Assembly (NCBI GenBank): GCA_022776215.1
Contig: JALFIR010000066.1
Coordinates: forward strand, 1-6,122
Source: Colivicinus sp022776215
GTDB taxonomy: Bacteria; Bacillota_I; Bacilli_A; Erysipelotrichales; Erysipelotrichaceae
Length of the DNA stretch: 6,122 nt
Reading direction: 5' to 3'
In this document: positions 5,968-6,122 of the stretch, in pieces
Layout: every line of letters begins with the position of its first letter
How positions within the stretch are numbered: the first letter of the stretch is position 1
Notes under the pieces: model-generated
Told to the model about the DNA's origin: nothing
The model's input: the letters and a program-made list of their open reading frames with translations, nothing else
Databases searched by the model: none
Program-made: the position numbers and the translations under genes

Positions 5968-6122
5968 ATCTTCACAATTTTCATCTTCATTAGTCCATCA
6001 CAAATATGGGCAAGGAATCTAAAGAAGCCACTGATATTATCTTGTTTTAAATCGTTATAGCCTAACATATATCCTTTACTAGATACTTCAATATTGTTTG
6101 ACCATGATGATATTTCTTCAAG
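5940..6122 (-). CDS. unrecognised protein, C-terminal 60 residues only (cut by window edge)
   Basis: On the minus strand a frame is open from the window edge to a TAG at 5942-5940, giving 60 residues that start LEEISSW and end KFKGTVRN. The middle reads SSKGYMLGYNDLKQDN and GFFRFLAHICDGLMKM, a mix of basic and aromatic residues without a motif I can name. Both other minus frames and all plus frames across this stretch are interrupted, which favours a real gene. The stop codon lies in the loop and stem of the terminator shared with the convergent membrane protein gene. That is unusually tight, so the last residues may be an extension into former intergenic DNA. I assign no function. Confidence 0.45.
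   Translation of the reverse strand, partial: LEEISSWSNNIEVSSKGYMLGYNDLKQDNISGFFRFLAHICDGLMKMKIVKIKFKGTVRN

Noticed and set aside
1..6122. CRISPR array, tRNA or rRNA genes
   Set aside because: No regularly spaced repeats, no cloverleaf and no rRNA-like sequence were seen on either strand.

Overview
The window looks like chromosome from a low-GC, strictly anaerobic member of the Bacillota. The DNA is AT-rich, the ribosome binding sites are G-rich Shine-Dalgarno (SD) type, and one operon encodes an oxygen-sensitive type of iron-sulfur activase. Tryptophan is encoded by TGG throughout and all assigned genes end in TAA or TAG, so there is no sign of the mycoplasma code. A class such as Erysipelotrichia would fit, but that is inference only.

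Layout from left to right. (1) Bases 1-382 are the right-hand end of an IS200/IS605-family element: the last 89 residues of a TnpB (RNA-guided nuclease ancestor) followed by a structured right end with three hairpins, the expected omegaRNA (reRNA) scaffold. (2) Directly abutting it is a 58-66 residue acidic protein (370/394-570) that resembles the small antitoxins ending in VEIE. Its start codon lies inside the putative 16-nt guide of the omegaRNA, and no toxin gene follows. (3) A perfect 10-bp hairpin (568-590) separates it from convergent genes on the minus strand. (4) Bases 594-4763 (minus) hold a two-gene operon of the 2-hydroxyacyl-CoA dehydratase activase superfamily. The first gene (972 aa) has two tandem BadF/BcrA/HgdC-type ATPase domains plus a DUF2229-like domain. 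The second (416 aa) is the C-terminal module. Together they equal the roughly 1,400-residue single-chain proteins common in anaerobes, but here a single in-frame TAA, with a strong SD just before it, splits the chain. (5) A 109-bp divergent intergenic region carries promoters for both sides. (6) Bases 4873-5910 (plus) encode a very tryptophan-rich multi-pass membrane protein (probably DUF5692-like), ended by a long hairpin terminator (5922-5957). (7) The right edge holds the C-terminal end of an unrecognised minus-strand ORF, whose stop codon lies in the loop of that terminator.

How the parts relate: the two activase-related proteins are almost certainly translated together and probably form one ATP- and [4Fe-4S]-dependent electron-transfer assembly. 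No dehydratase substrate gene, CoA-transferase or ferredoxin is present in the window, so the substrate cannot be named. The membrane protein is divergent from the operon and may share its control region, but a functional link is unproven. The IS605 end and the antitoxin-like gene form an independent accessory patch.
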